Positions 16,746-24,680 of a stretch of 64,000 nucleotides of DNA are shown in pieces. The stretch covers positions 109,852 to 173,851 of the forward strand of contig JANRFH010000003.1 of the NCBI GenBank assembly GCA_030725745.1. Direction: 5' to 3'. Made by a program: the position numbers and the translations under genes. The notes below the pieces were generated by a model. It ran no database searches, was not told where the DNA came from, and worked only from the letters and a program-made list of their open reading frames with translations. This DNA comes from Akkermansiaceae bacterium. GTDB taxonomy: Bacteria; Verrucomicrobiota; Verrucomicrobiia; Verrucomicrobiales; Akkermansiaceae. Within the stretch, counting starts at the first letter, position 1; every line of letters starts with the position of its first letter.

Positions 16746-17786
16746 ATGCGCGATCTCCTCCCACCTAACAGACCAGCACTAGTCCTCGCGCCGATGCAGG
16801 ACGTGACGGACTTGCCGTTCATGCGGGTCCTCGCGCGGCGCAGCAGGCCGGATTGGTTTGTGACGGAATACTTCCGCGTGCACCCTGACTCACGGCTCAA
16901 CACCTACATCCTCCGCTCGATTTCTGAAAACCCGACGGGCATCCCAATCTTCGCGCAGATGATAGGCCGGGACATTCCAAACCTTGTCCGCACCGCGAAG
17001 GAGCTCTCTCAGTATCCAATCGCCGGCATCGATCTGAACCTCGGCTGCCCGGCACCCGTCGTCTGCCGGAAGGACGCGGGAGGTGGCCTATTGAGATCGC
17101 CGGAAAAAGTTGGAGAAATCCTCGCCGCCCTCCGCGATGCCATCCCTGGACGCTTCACAGTGAAGACACGCCTGGGCTACGATGCTCCCGAAGAATTTCC
17201 CGACTTGCTCGAAGTTTTCCGCAGCCATGGCATCGATGGCCTCACGATCCATGGCCGTACAGTGGTCGATCGCTACCGCACCCCCGTCCGCCCGGATTGG
17301 GTGAAACTTGCCGTCGATACCATGCCATGCCCGGTCATAGCGAATGGCAACGTCGTCGATGCCTCCACTGCTCTGGCGTTTCATGAAAAAACAGGAGCCG
17401 CCGGGCTGATGGTGGGGCGCGGGGCGATCCGCAACCCGTGGATCTTTTCGCAAATCCGTGAGGGGCTTGAGGGCAAGGCCGCATCGCCGCGCACCCGCCG
17501 TGACCTTCTCGATTACATCAACGAGCTTTCAGAGGAACTCGCCGCCGAGCATCCTGCTTTCGATCCTTTGCTGCATGTCCAGCGCATGAAGAAAACGCTG
17601 GTATACATCTGCGAGGGGCTGGATGCGGATTTTGAAAGAGCAATCAGGCGGATGAAAACCCCGGCTGAGTTCGCCGCTCTGTGCTCGAATCACCTCGAAA
17701 ACGACGATTTGCTGCCGTTTTCACCTCCAGATGAGTCCCGCATATTTTGCGGCTTTCGGAGCTTGCTCGACCCAGCAAGTGCCTGA
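16746..17786 (+). CDS. dus: tRNA-dihydrouridine synthase
   Basis: The 346-residue protein is a FMN-dependent Dus enzyme that reduces uridine in tRNA D-loops. Visible motifs are the N-terminal APMQDVTD, the catalytic NLGCPAPVVCRKDAGGGLL with the proton-donating Cys in VCRKDAGG, KTRLGY, the HGRT motif (GLTIHGRTVVDRYR), ANGNVVD and the FMN phosphate loop GLMVGRGAIRNPWIF. I prefer ATG 16746 (MRDLLPPNRP) over the TTG at 16719, which lies in the shared promoter. It cannot be assigned to DusA, B or C from this alone. A sigma-54-type promoter for the next operon starts right after its stop. Confidence 0.93.
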   Translation: MRDLLPPNRPALVLAPMQDVTDLPFMRVLARRSRPDWFVTEYFRVHPDSRLNTYILRSISENPTGIPIFAQMIGRDIPNLVRTAKELSQYPIAGIDLNLGCPAPVVCRKDAGGGLLRSPEKVGEILAALRDAIPGRFTVKTRLGYDAPEEFPDLLEVFRSHGIDGLTIHGRTVVDRYRTPVRPDWVKLAVDTMPCPVIANGNVVDASTALAFHEKTGAAGLMVGRGAIRNPWIFSQIREGLEGKAASPRTRRDLLDYINELSEELAAEHPAFDPLLHVQRMKKTLVYICEGLDADFERAIRRMKTPAEFAALCSNHLENDDLLPFSPPDESRIFCGFRSLLDPASA

Positions 17787-17796
17787 GAATTAAGGG

Positions 17797-17833
17797 TTTT
17801 GTGACAAAATCCACACACAATTTGCTAAGCAAA
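17797..17833 (+). promoter_or_regulatory. Pair of palindromes upstream of the prepilin operon (possible enhancer sites)
   Basis: Two 13-base palindromes with six-base arms and a single central base are spaced 24 bases start to start: TTTTGTGACAAAA at 17797-17809 and TTTGCTAAGCAAA at 17821-17833. They lie 30-67 bases before the sigma-54-like element, the place where an NtrC-type activator could bind. Confidence 0.5.
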
Positions 17834-17862
17834 GCTGGAGTTACTCTGTATTTACTTGGCCG

Positions 17863-17878
17863 TGGCACCGCAAATGCT
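17863..17878 (+). promoter_or_regulatory. Sigma-54-like promoter of the prepilin operon
   Basis: TGGCACCGCAAATGCT has the invariant GG (17864-17865) and GC (17876-17877) dinucleotides ten bases apart and the TGGCAC consensus of -24/-12 promoters. Transcription would start near 17889, leaving a leader of about 20 bases before the ATG at 17910. Pilin genes are often sigma-54 dependent in other bacteria. Confidence 0.6.
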
Positions 17879-17909
17879 ATTTTTGTAAGGGACGTATCTT
17901 CAACCAACT

Positions 17910-18587
17910 ATGAAGACGATTCATACAGTTCCATTTAAACCAGCCAAGCGACTACGCTTCTTTTTCGGCTTCAGCCTGCTCGAGATGCTGGTGGTCATCT
18001 CGATCATGGCCATCCTCATAGTCGCAGCGATTCCTGTTTTTGCCAACACCTCCTCGAATGCACGCCAGGCATCGCGTGAAATCATCAAAGCGCACCTCCA
18101 GCAGGCTCGCGCTCATGCCATATCCTCGGGAAATGCGACCGCATTGGCCATCCCTGTTCTCAACACCGGCAAAGAACTGGGAGCACGTGCCATCACCCTT
18201 TTTGAGGTGGAATACGACGGCAGCAATTACACCGTAATGGAGGATCCAGATACCGGGCAGCAGGCACAGCTACTGCGCTGGCAGAAGCTTCCTGGTAGCT
18301 TCCATTTCATCTCTGCCACAGATATTACAGGCAGTAATGCGACTATCATGGACTCTACCGCTCGGCTGGAAACTGCCTTCAAGGGAGAAAATATTAGCTG
18401 TCACCTGATCGTTTTCTCGTCGAACGGGCAAATCGTCCGTCCTGCGGAGGAAACCAACATCATCATTGCCCAAGCCGTTAGGCAGGGCGAAAGCCTACGC
18501 TTCACAGAAAAGAACGGCACGGAACCTGTTTACGAAATTTTCCAAGTCAACCGCCTCACCGGCAGAACCCGCCCCATCCGCCGTTGA
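17910..18587 (+). CDS. Prepilin-like protein, Verru_Chthon cassette protein D type
   Basis: The 225-residue protein has a short basic leader ending in the prepilin peptidase site FFFG-FSLLEMLVVISIMAIL, with the Glu at +5, followed by a hydrophobic helix and a globular pseudopilin-type head (GspH-like length). It is the first of four prepilin-type genes whose ends overlap (18584-18587 shared with the next), matching the order and sizes of the Verru_Chthon cassette families as I remember them. It would be inserted in the inner membrane, cleaved and assembled as a minor or major pseudopilin. Confidence 0.83.
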   Translation: MKTIHTVPFKPAKRLRFFFGFSLLEMLVVISIMAILIVAAIPVFANTSSNARQASREIIKAHLQQARAHAISSGNATALAIPVLNTGKELGARAITLFEVEYDGSNYTVMEDPDTGQQAQLLRWQKLPGSFHFISATDITGSNATIMDSTARLETAFKGENISCHLIVFSSNGQIVRPAEETNIIIAQAVRQGESLRFTEKNGTEPVYEIFQVNRLTGRTRPIRR

Positions 18588-19150
18588 TGAAATCCACTCG
18601 ATATAGTAACGCCCGGAAGCGTGCCTTCATTGCTAGAGGAATGACCCTCATGGAAGTGGTCATCGCCATCGCGGTCATGGCCTTTGCCGTGCCTCTAATT
18701 TTCACCGCCATCACCTCCGCCAACGACTCACGCCGCGCCGCCGAGACCGATACTCGTTCCGTCTGGCTCGCCCGTGAGACACAGCGGGAAATGATTCTCA
18801 AGTGGTCTGAGGACAGCACCATTGAGGCTCAATCTATCATCACCAGCTCATTTCCCTTCCCCGGGACAGGCTTGGGCACCTCCACGGCGACCCTCATTTT
18901 CGACAACGAAGGCGAATTCATTTCCGAAGGAAGCACGAGCGATCAAGACGCTCCGAGCATTATCCCCGGAGCCGTCTACGTGGTCAGCATCAGCGCGGAG
19001 ACTTACACACCGCCGGGAACTGCCGCCGCTTCTGGGCAGGATACACTAGCCAAGGTCACCATCAATGTCGCCAGCCCAGCGAAAGCCCCCCCCGGAAAGC
19101 GCAGTGAATACCGCTACATTTTCATCACCACCCGCCAAGGACTCCTGTGA
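18584..19150 (+). CDS. Prepilin-like protein, Verru_Chthon cassette protein B type
   Basis: The 188-residue protein starts by ATGA overlap with the previous stop. Its prepilin motif is ARG-MTLMEVVIAIAVMAFAVPLIF, with Met at +1 and Glu at +5, as in PilV/GspI-type minor pilins. The head domain contains the repeated strands expected for GspI-like proteins (GTGLGTSTATLIFDNEGEFI, ALAKVTINV). It is translationally coupled on both sides and so probably made in fixed ratio with its partners. Confidence 0.83.
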   Translation: MMKSTRYSNARKRAFIARGMTLMEVVIAIAVMAFAVPLIFTAITSANDSRRAAETDTRSVWLARETQREMILKWSEDSTIEAQSIITSSFPFPGTGLGTSTATLIFDNEGEFISEGSTSDQDAPSIIPGAVYVVSISAETYTPPGTAAASGQDTLAKVTINVASPAKAPPGKRSEYRYIFITTRQGLL

Positions 19151-19941
19151 AAACGCCAACCCCAGCACACATTTCGCGGTGCCCTTCTAGTGGGCGCAGA
19201 GCTGGCTTCACCCTCATCGAGCTGCTTGTCTCCATGGCCATCACCTCGGTGCTCATGCTGGCATTACTTTCCCTCGTCGGCACCTTCACGGAAAACTACA
19301 CAAATACCCAGCGCTCCCTGAATTCCATTTCCCAAGCGCGCTCCTTTCTCCAGTTTTTCGATAGCGAGCTTTCTACACGACTACCGAACACCCCACTCAT
19401 CCATGAGGAAGACGAAGACGGCAGCCCCTCGTCATCGGACAAGTTTGCATTCATCCGCGCCCTCACCGATGACGAGCAGGCAACCTTCGGAAATCTAACA
19501 ACACCCGATCTCGGCGATCTCGGCACCAGCCTCTACTACGTGGAATATTCCGATGATCCGCTTTTCGCGCCTTGCTACAACCTCTACCGGCGCGACTTGG
19601 GCCCAGAGGAAACCCAGCAACTTATCGAAGACTCCCTCACTACACCTGATCCAGCCTTCCCCGCCTCCACGCCAAGTGAAGGCGAGCCCATCATCCCCTA
19701 CGTCCTGCGTTTCCGAGCATCCCCGAAATACCGCGATCCTGCCGACGGCGAGCTGAAAGACTGGGAAGCCACCGATACGGAGCCGCCTTCCGTCATCGAG
19801 TTGGAAATCACCTTCGTGGATGAATCCGCTGCGCAGCGTTACAAGACTCAGACAGAGTGGGATCGCCTTGCCACCTCCCCACGCGACAACGAACTCCGTT
19901 TCATCCGCACCTTCACCCGCTCCATCGCCATCGCGAAATGA
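19147..19941 (+). CDS. Prepilin-like protein, Verru_Chthon cassette protein C type
   Basis: The 264-residue protein begins with GTG at 19147, overlapping the previous TGA by four bases. It has a prepilin leader RRAG-FTLIELLVSMAITSVLML and a head resembling PilW/GspJ minor pseudopilins: LNSISQARSFLQFFDSELSTRL, then YYVEYSDDPLFAPCYNLYRRDL and the closing VIELEITFVDE strand. The C-terminus overlaps the next start (19938-19941). Confidence 0.83.
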   Translation: MKTPTPAHISRCPSSGRRAGFTLIELLVSMAITSVLMLALLSLVGTFTENYTNTQRSLNSISQARSFLQFFDSELSTRLPNTPLIHEEDEDGSPSSSDKFAFIRALTDDEQATFGNLTTPDLGDLGTSLYYVEYSDDPLFAPCYNLYRRDLGPEETQQLIEDSLTTPDPAFPASTPSEGEPIIPYVLRFRASPKYRDPADGELKDWEATDTEPPSVIELEITFVDESAAQRYKTQTEWDRLATSPRDNELRFIRTFTRSIAIAK

Positions 19942-22616
19942 AATCTCCCCGTATAAACACTCCCCGCGGCCTCGCGCTGCCCATGACAATGATCGCCATT
20001 GCGGCTCTGATCATATTGCTCATCGGCCTCATCACTGTCCTCACTCTTGAGCGAAAGACTGCACGCTCATTCTCGGATGCCGCGCGAGCAGATCTCGCCG
20101 TCGAGTCGGGACTCGCCGTCGCACTCGGTAGCCTCACGGAAATCGCCGGACGCGATGACTCCATTGTTTTCCGTATCGAGGATCCCATCGAGCCACAAGT
20201 CACCGACACGGATAACGAGCGCCCCCTCGGCTACCGTGAGCAGTTCTTCTCCTACGGAGCCATCTACGAAAACGGAAACTGGCGTGGCCTCCCGCTCTTC
20301 AGCGGTGGGATGGAAGAAACCCTAGGTGCCCGGCAGATCGAAGCCGATCTCCTCGCCACTTCCCTCGGAGCATATGTCGCGGATGTAGAAACACTTAGTT
20401 CGCCCACGCAGTACGATCAGAACATCCCGCGCGCCCGGTGGGTCGAAGTTCCGGCGAATCCTTCGGACGACAAGGACTACACCATGCGCTACGCCTACTG
20501 GATCGAGGATCTCTCTGGCAGGATCAGTGCAAGAACCGCCGGCGAACTCGCACACGACGAAGGGGAAAGCACCGCCGAGCTGGAATACGCCACCATTCTT
20601 AACCCCGCAGACGCCGAACCAGAACTCCCTGCCGAATATACCTCCGCCAAGGAAAAGCTCCGCTCATACGCAAGCATCAGATCCATTTTCAAAAACTCCC
20701 CCGCATCAGAGACAGAAGGCAAGCGTCTCGAGCCGAACATCCACTTCTACGACACCTCCGCGATCAATCCCTCAAACGCCGCAAAGCTCATCCCCCAAGG
20801 CTACGACTACTCCGATGCCGGAACTCCCGCCCCGGATTTAAATGAACTCGTCGCCACAGCTGATGTCGAAGGCATTGCCGACCATATCGAAACACAAATC
20901 CCCGCCTTCAAGGATCGCCGTGGTGGATTCCCCGCCTCCGAGGACTATGTGAAAACCCTCGCTGCATCCATCATCGACTACGCCGATACCGATAGCAATG
21001 CCACCACAGGCTCAGGTTACCGGGGTGTCGATTCCTACCCCTTCATCAACGAACTCTTCGACCGCTACGAATGGATCGCCAGCTCCCCGGGACGCGTATC
21101 CATCGACGTGGACACTTACATTGAGCTTTGGAATCCCTCAAACAAAGCTATCTCAGGCACCATCAAATTCGAAAATATCAACAAGCGTAAAATCATCCTT
21201 GGTGGAAACGGCACCAAAGATTTCACCACCGCGTCTTTCGGCCCGGTCACCGCGACCATCCCCGCGAACGGCCTCCGTGTTATCCCCCTCGGAAAAAAGA
21301 ACTACACGTTCAGTGTCGATCTCGAACCCGCCGAACCCCTCGAATTCAACGCAGACGACTCGGAAAGCTCATTCGAATTATATTGGAACAATGTGCTGGT
21401 GGATTACCCGCGCGGCGGCGTTGAGCGCACCTACAGCTTCCTGCGTGCCGGCCTTTCGCAACGCAGGTGGAAGGGCAATAGCTCACCATCCCTCGACTTT
21501 TCCATCGGACAGTATGGAGATCCCCGCGCCTCAATCTATATCAACGACAAATTCTACAAATCTGACTACGGCGGCAATAGTAACTGGGGAGGCAGAGCCA
21601 TCAAGCGAGACATCTCTCCGAGTGCAACATTTCGCGAAACAAGACTGGAGAAGTGGCCGGATCGTGGCTCGAACTCGACAGTGGGTGTCGCTGCCGGAAC
21701 CGATGCACGCGTTCCTACGGAAACCCGGATCATCGTCAAATCCACCGGCCAACCGGTTACCGGAAAAGATTTCCCCTCCAATCAGCCGGAGCTCGCGCCC
21801 GCCCGTATCTCGAATTCCGGCGCATACCAGTCACTCGGCGAGCTTGGAAACATCTTCGATCCTGCCCAATGGAAAAATGTAGAAACCTCTGCCGCCACCG
21901 CCGACCCCATCGCCGGAGGTGCCATCACCCTCGCAATCGGGCGTCCGGAATTTGGCGCCTTCGACAAAGAGGATCAAAGAGCCTCCCAGCTGCTCGATTT
22001 GTTCAGTCTGGAAAAATCCGTCACCGTCGAGTCACCACCCATCAATATCAACACCGCCCCCCGCGAAGTCCTGCGCACCCTCATTGCTGGCATCAAGCTG
22101 GATGACGACCCCATTGCCACTGCGCTGGAAATCGCACAGGACAGCACGGATCCCATGATTGGAGACATCTTTGCAGACCAGGTCATCGCCTACCGTGCCA
22201 GCCGCCCGCTGCGTTCCGTTTCAGACCTCAATCTTATCCGGAAAGACCCGCTCACAGCACGCAACCATGCGCTCCCCGAGAACCATCCATATTTTGGAAA
22301 TCCCGAGAACTACCTGAACGAACCCGAGATAGCGGCACGCACGAACACCTCAGCTGAATACAACCAGGCGGACTATAAGGAGTGGAACGATTCCGGCAGG
22401 GAAGAGCTATTCCGCAAAGTCATGGATCTCGTCACCTACCGCTCGAACCTCTACCGCATAGTGGTCGCCGGGGAAGCTCTCGACTCAAATGGCCGCGCCA
22501 TCACCCGCACCGTGCGTGAATATCACGTTGCGGTTTACCCCCAGAGAGATGCCGATGGTGTTATTATCCCCAACCGCGCCCCTATTGTCAGGAAACTATA
22601 TGAAACGACTCGCTAA
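19938..22616 (+). CDS. Large GspK/PilX-like protein, Verru_Chthon cassette protein A type
   Basis: Starting from ATG 19938 (ATGA overlap) the protein has 892 residues. The N-terminus RGLALPMTMIAIAALIILLIGLITVLTLE resembles GspK/PilX leaders, lacking the Glu at +5 as in that class. The long extracellular part ends with a GspK-like helix-hairpin-helix block: ININTAPREVLRTLIAGI, DQVIAYRASRPLRSVSDL. This is about three times longer than GspK, with an inserted 500-residue region. In a pseudopilus the GspK-like member caps the tip, so this protein may present a large adhesive or recognition domain at the tip. That role is inference. Confidence 0.82.
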   Translation: MKSPRINTPRGLALPMTMIAIAALIILLIGLITVLTLERKTARSFSDAARADLAVESGLAVALGSLTEIAGRDDSIVFRIEDPIEPQVTDTDNERPLGYREQFFSYGAIYENGNWRGLPLFSGGMEETLGARQIEADLLATSLGAYVADVETLSSPTQYDQNIPRARWVEVPANPSDDKDYTMRYAYWIEDLSGRISARTAGELAHDEGESTAELEYATILNPADAEPELPAEYTSAKEKLRSYASIRSIFKNSPASETEGKRLEPNIHFYDTSAINPSNAAKLIPQGYDYSDAGTPAPDLNELVATADVEGIADHIETQIPAFKDRRGGFPASEDYVKTLAASIIDYADTDSNATTGSGYRGVDSYPFINELFDRYEWIASSPGRVSIDVDTYIELWNPSNKAISGTIKFENINKRKIILGGNGTKDFTTASFGPVTATIPANGLRVIPLGKKNYTFSVDLEPAEPLEFNADDSESSFELYWNNVLVDYPRGGVERTYSFLRAGLSQRRWKGNSSPSLDFSIGQYGDPRASIYINDKFYKSDYGGNSNWGGRAIKRDISPSATFRETRLEKWPDRGSNSTVGVAAGTDARVPTETRIIVKSTGQPVTGKDFPSNQPELAPARISNSGAYQSLGELGNIFDPAQWKNVETSAATADPIAGGAITLAIGRPEFGAFDKEDQRASQLLDLFSLEKSVTVESPPININTAPREVLRTLIAGIKLDDDPIATALEIAQDSTDPMIGDIFADQVIAYRASRPLRSVSDLNLIRKDPLTARNHALPENHPYFGNPENYLNEPEIAARTNTSAEYNQADYKEWNDSGREELFRKVMDLVTYRSNLYRIVVAGEALDSNGRAITRTVREYHVAVYPQRDADGVIIPNRAPIVRKLYETTR

Positions 22617-23274
22617 TATTCTCATCATCACATTCGTTCAGGCCTTCTGCGCACAAGCGCAAGACGACCATGGCTTTGTGAACTTTGTGAACATGATTCC
22701 CGGAAAGGGAAAATGTGAGATCCGTATTGATTCGAAAAACCCCTCCGGCGACGGACTCAGTGCAGGCAGTCATACAGGCTGGTTCCTCTATCCGAGTGGT
22801 TCGGCAAGGGTAACCGTCAGCTTGGGCGATCTGGATCCCATCAAAGGCTCCATAGAGATTGGGAAAGGAGTCGGTTCGCTCATCGCCGTATATCTCGAGC
22901 CGCCTCCTGAGCCATTGAAAGATGGCAAACCCACACCGCCAGCACTTCGCATCCGCAGCTTGCCCACTTACGCTTCCGAGGGGCTTTCCCTGCATTTCAT
23001 GACTCTCTGCCCTTCTGATAACCGCTTCGATTTAGGCACGCAGCGCCTGAATCTGGAGCCCTTCAAAACCACCGATATCCCCACTTGGACGGGAGCCGGA
23101 TTCACGATCAAGAAGAACGGCAAAGTGATCGGTGAAGTGTCCGAAATGCGTGAAAAAGAACCCTTCTACCTGCTGGTTGGCACCGATTTGGAAGGCAAAT
23201 ACATTTGCTCCCTAGTATTCGGGGGCACGGCAAAAACTCCACCTTGGCGGCAGAAAAAGAAAAGCGACGAATAA
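22600..23274 (+). CDS. Secreted protein coupled to the prepilin cassette, unknown function
   Basis: The 224-residue protein starts at ATG 22600, 17 bases inside the end of the previous gene, so it belongs to the same operon. It has a signal peptide (ANILIITFVQAFCAQA-QD). The mature part contains FVNFVNMIPGKGKCEIRID, GSHTGWFLYPSGSARVTVSLGDLDPIKGSIEIGKG and GKYICSLVFGG, suggesting a beta-rich domain with a Lys-rich tail (KKKSDE). I do not recognise a family. The next gene has a similar size, leader and beta-rich layout and may be a distant relative. Confidence 0.75.
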   Translation: MKRLANILIITFVQAFCAQAQDDHGFVNFVNMIPGKGKCEIRIDSKNPSGDGLSAGSHTGWFLYPSGSARVTVSLGDLDPIKGSIEIGKGVGSLIAVYLEPPPEPLKDGKPTPPALRIRSLPTYASEGLSLHFMTLCPSDNRFDLGTQRLNLEPFKTTDIPTWTGAGFTIKKNGKVIGEVSEMREKEPFYLLVGTDLEGKYICSLVFGGTAKTPPWRQKKKSDE

Positions 23275-23276
23275 CC

Positions 23277-23846
23277 ATGAAAAACACCATCATATTCCTC
23301 TTCACCGTCTTTGCGCAAATGTACTTCGCAAATGCAGGCAACATCAACGTCGTCAACCTCACCCAAGAAACGCCTCTTAAGATTCTTCTGACCAATGAAT
23401 CAAGCGAGCACACCCTCTCCGTGGAGTCACGCTCGTCATCACGGCCTTTCAAACTCAAGGATGCACCGGCGTCCCTGGCCCCGACGGCTAAAGGTTTGCC
23501 CAACCTCGAAATCCCCCATTCGGAAACCCATCGCATCGCCGTTTTGTTTCCAACGACAGACTCCGCAGAATGGAAACTCATCCCCAGCGAAGCCAGTGAC
23601 GAAGCCTGGTCTTTCCGCATCATCAATCTCACCGGCGAAGAGGTGAAGTACACACACCATGGAAAACCGCTGGAGATCGGAAAGGATGAAGAAACGAAAA
23701 TTGAGGTCGGTAAGCAAAAAGACATCGCCCTGACCCCTTCCGGTGGCGAACTGACCGGCTATCGCTTCAACGAACCGTGCTCAGTCATCGCGTTTCTCAC
23801 GAAAAGTCAGGACAAGATCATCGTCACCTTTATCTCTGATCTTTAG
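23277..23846 (+). CDS. Secreted protein at the end of the prepilin operon, unknown function
   Basis: The 189-residue protein begins two bases after the stop of the preceding gene at ATG 23277. It has a signal peptide (IIFLFTVFAQMYFANA-GN) and a beta-rich mature part: INVVNLTQETPLKILLTNESSEHTLSVES, WSFRIINLTGEEVKYTHHGKPLEIGKDEETKIEV. The pattern resembles the domain of the preceding protein (short N-terminal GNI-VVNL versus FVNFVN). It is followed by a hairpin that could end the operon. No function can be assigned; cassette membership suggests a periplasmic or surface partner of the pseudopilus. Confidence 0.75.
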   Translation: MKNTIIFLFTVFAQMYFANAGNINVVNLTQETPLKILLTNESSEHTLSVESRSSSRPFKLKDAPASLAPTAKGLPNLEIPHSETHRIAVLFPTTDSAEWKLIPSEASDEAWSFRIINLTGEEVKYTHHGKPLEIGKDEETKIEVGKQKDIALTPSGGELTGYRFNEPCSVIAFLTKSQDKIIVTFISDL

Positions 23847-23870
23847 CGAATGTTCGGGATTCAGCAAGGA

Positions 23871-23908
23871 AGGCAGGGACATTTATCCAAGGACTGTCGT
23901 CCCTGCCT
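23871..23908 (+). terminator. Hairpin after the prepilin operon
   Basis: AGGCAGGGAC at 23871-23880 pairs perfectly with GTCCCTGCCT at 23899-23908, followed by GTTTC. The U-tract is short, so termination is likely but not certain. Confidence 0.6.
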
Positions 23909-23967
23909 GTTTCATGAAAAAGGGCTTAATCCCGGGCCATTCGGATCTGTCCGGCCAAAGTTCCCCT

Positions 23968-24392
23968 TCAGCCGTGCAGCTCCCACGGATTGACCAGTTT
24001 GATCTCGCAGCCCTCGAAGTCACCGGTATTTCGTGTCGCGATGGAAGCATCAAAGTTAGATGCGATTGCCGCTATCATGAGATCCACGGCATCACAATGC
24101 AGTCCCTCCTTCTCACGGCCTGCTGCGATACTTCCGTATGCTTTGGCGGCATGTTCGTCAAATGGCAGGATGCGCCCGTTAAAACCATCACGGACGAAAA
24201 TCGTGAACCGCTCCTCAAAGCTTTTCCGGCGCTTGCCATTTGGCAGCCGCGAGAGACCGCGGTGAACCTCGGCAAGCGTGATTGCCGTCACTGCTAGGTT
24301 GATGGTCTTCTGTGCCGCGATCCAGCGGCTCACGTTTTTGTCGGGCTCCGCACGCTCAGCTCGGAAATGATATTGGTATCCAGGACGATCAT
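23968..24392 (-). pseudogene. FitB-like PIN toxin with a one-base deletion
   Basis: From ATG 24392, which overlaps the antitoxin stop (ATGA), the frame reads MIVLDTNIISEL and then runs into a stop after SVRSPTKT. The rest of a normal FitB toxin continues in the neighbouring frame: AEPDKNVSRWIAAQ, TAITLAEVHRGL, HCDAVDLMIAAIA and TRNTGDFEGCEI, ending at 23968. Adding one base between 24355 and 24356 restores a 141-residue protein with all PIN acidic residues and a normal ISELMR-type junction. Either the toxin is a recent loss-of-function allele or there is a sequencing error. Confidence 0.85.
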
Positions 24393-24637
24393 CGGTCGAA
24401 ATCCACAGGGATTCGATGCGATGCCCGGGAAGGCAACACCAGATCAACTCCATTTTTCCCGGAGAAGTATCGGCGCGACAAGTCGAGGAGATTTCCCGAA
24501 CGTTCTTCCGGTGTGCGGGATGCCTGTTGAAGGATCTGCCGGGCGTATGCTTCCAGTGAAATGCCGGATTGCGCCGCAAGAACCTGCAATGACTCCTTCG
24601 TGCCATCAGGCAGATTTCGTATTGTGAAATTAACCAT
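24389..24637 (-). CDS. FitA-like ribbon-helix-helix antitoxin of the second module
   Basis: The 82-residue protein has the FitA start VNFTIRNLPDGTKESLQVLAAQSG and the helix ISLEAYARQILQQA. The C-terminal segment (NLLDLSRRYFSGKNGVDLVLPSR) is the usual toxin-binding tail. Its stop overlaps the start of the broken toxin by four bases. The gene itself is intact, as expected if an orphan antitoxin survives after toxin loss. The operator upstream has the same form as that of the first module. Confidence 0.9.
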   Translation of the reverse strand: MVNFTIRNLPDGTKESLQVLAAQSGISLEAYARQILQQASRTPEERSGNLLDLSRRYFSGKNGVDLVLPSRASHRIPVDFDR

Positions 24638-24657
24638 AATTTAATGACATTAAAGCA

Positions 24658-24680
24658 ATCAATGCAATCATTGATGTCAA
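24658..24680 (-). promoter_or_regulatory. Operator and -35 element of the second antitoxin gene
   Basis: On the minus strand TTGACA (24680-24675) is followed directly by the palindrome ATCAATG-ATTG-CATTGAT (24675-24658). The equivalent site of the first module is TTGAC followed by AGCAATG-CTAG-CATTGCT. The -10 box is less clear (TGCTTT at the 17-base spacing). Confidence 0.7.

Noticed and set aside
23914-24297. 127-codon plus-strand frame over the second toxin
   Set aside because: It is antisense to the PIN domain residues that I recognise and has no features of its own.
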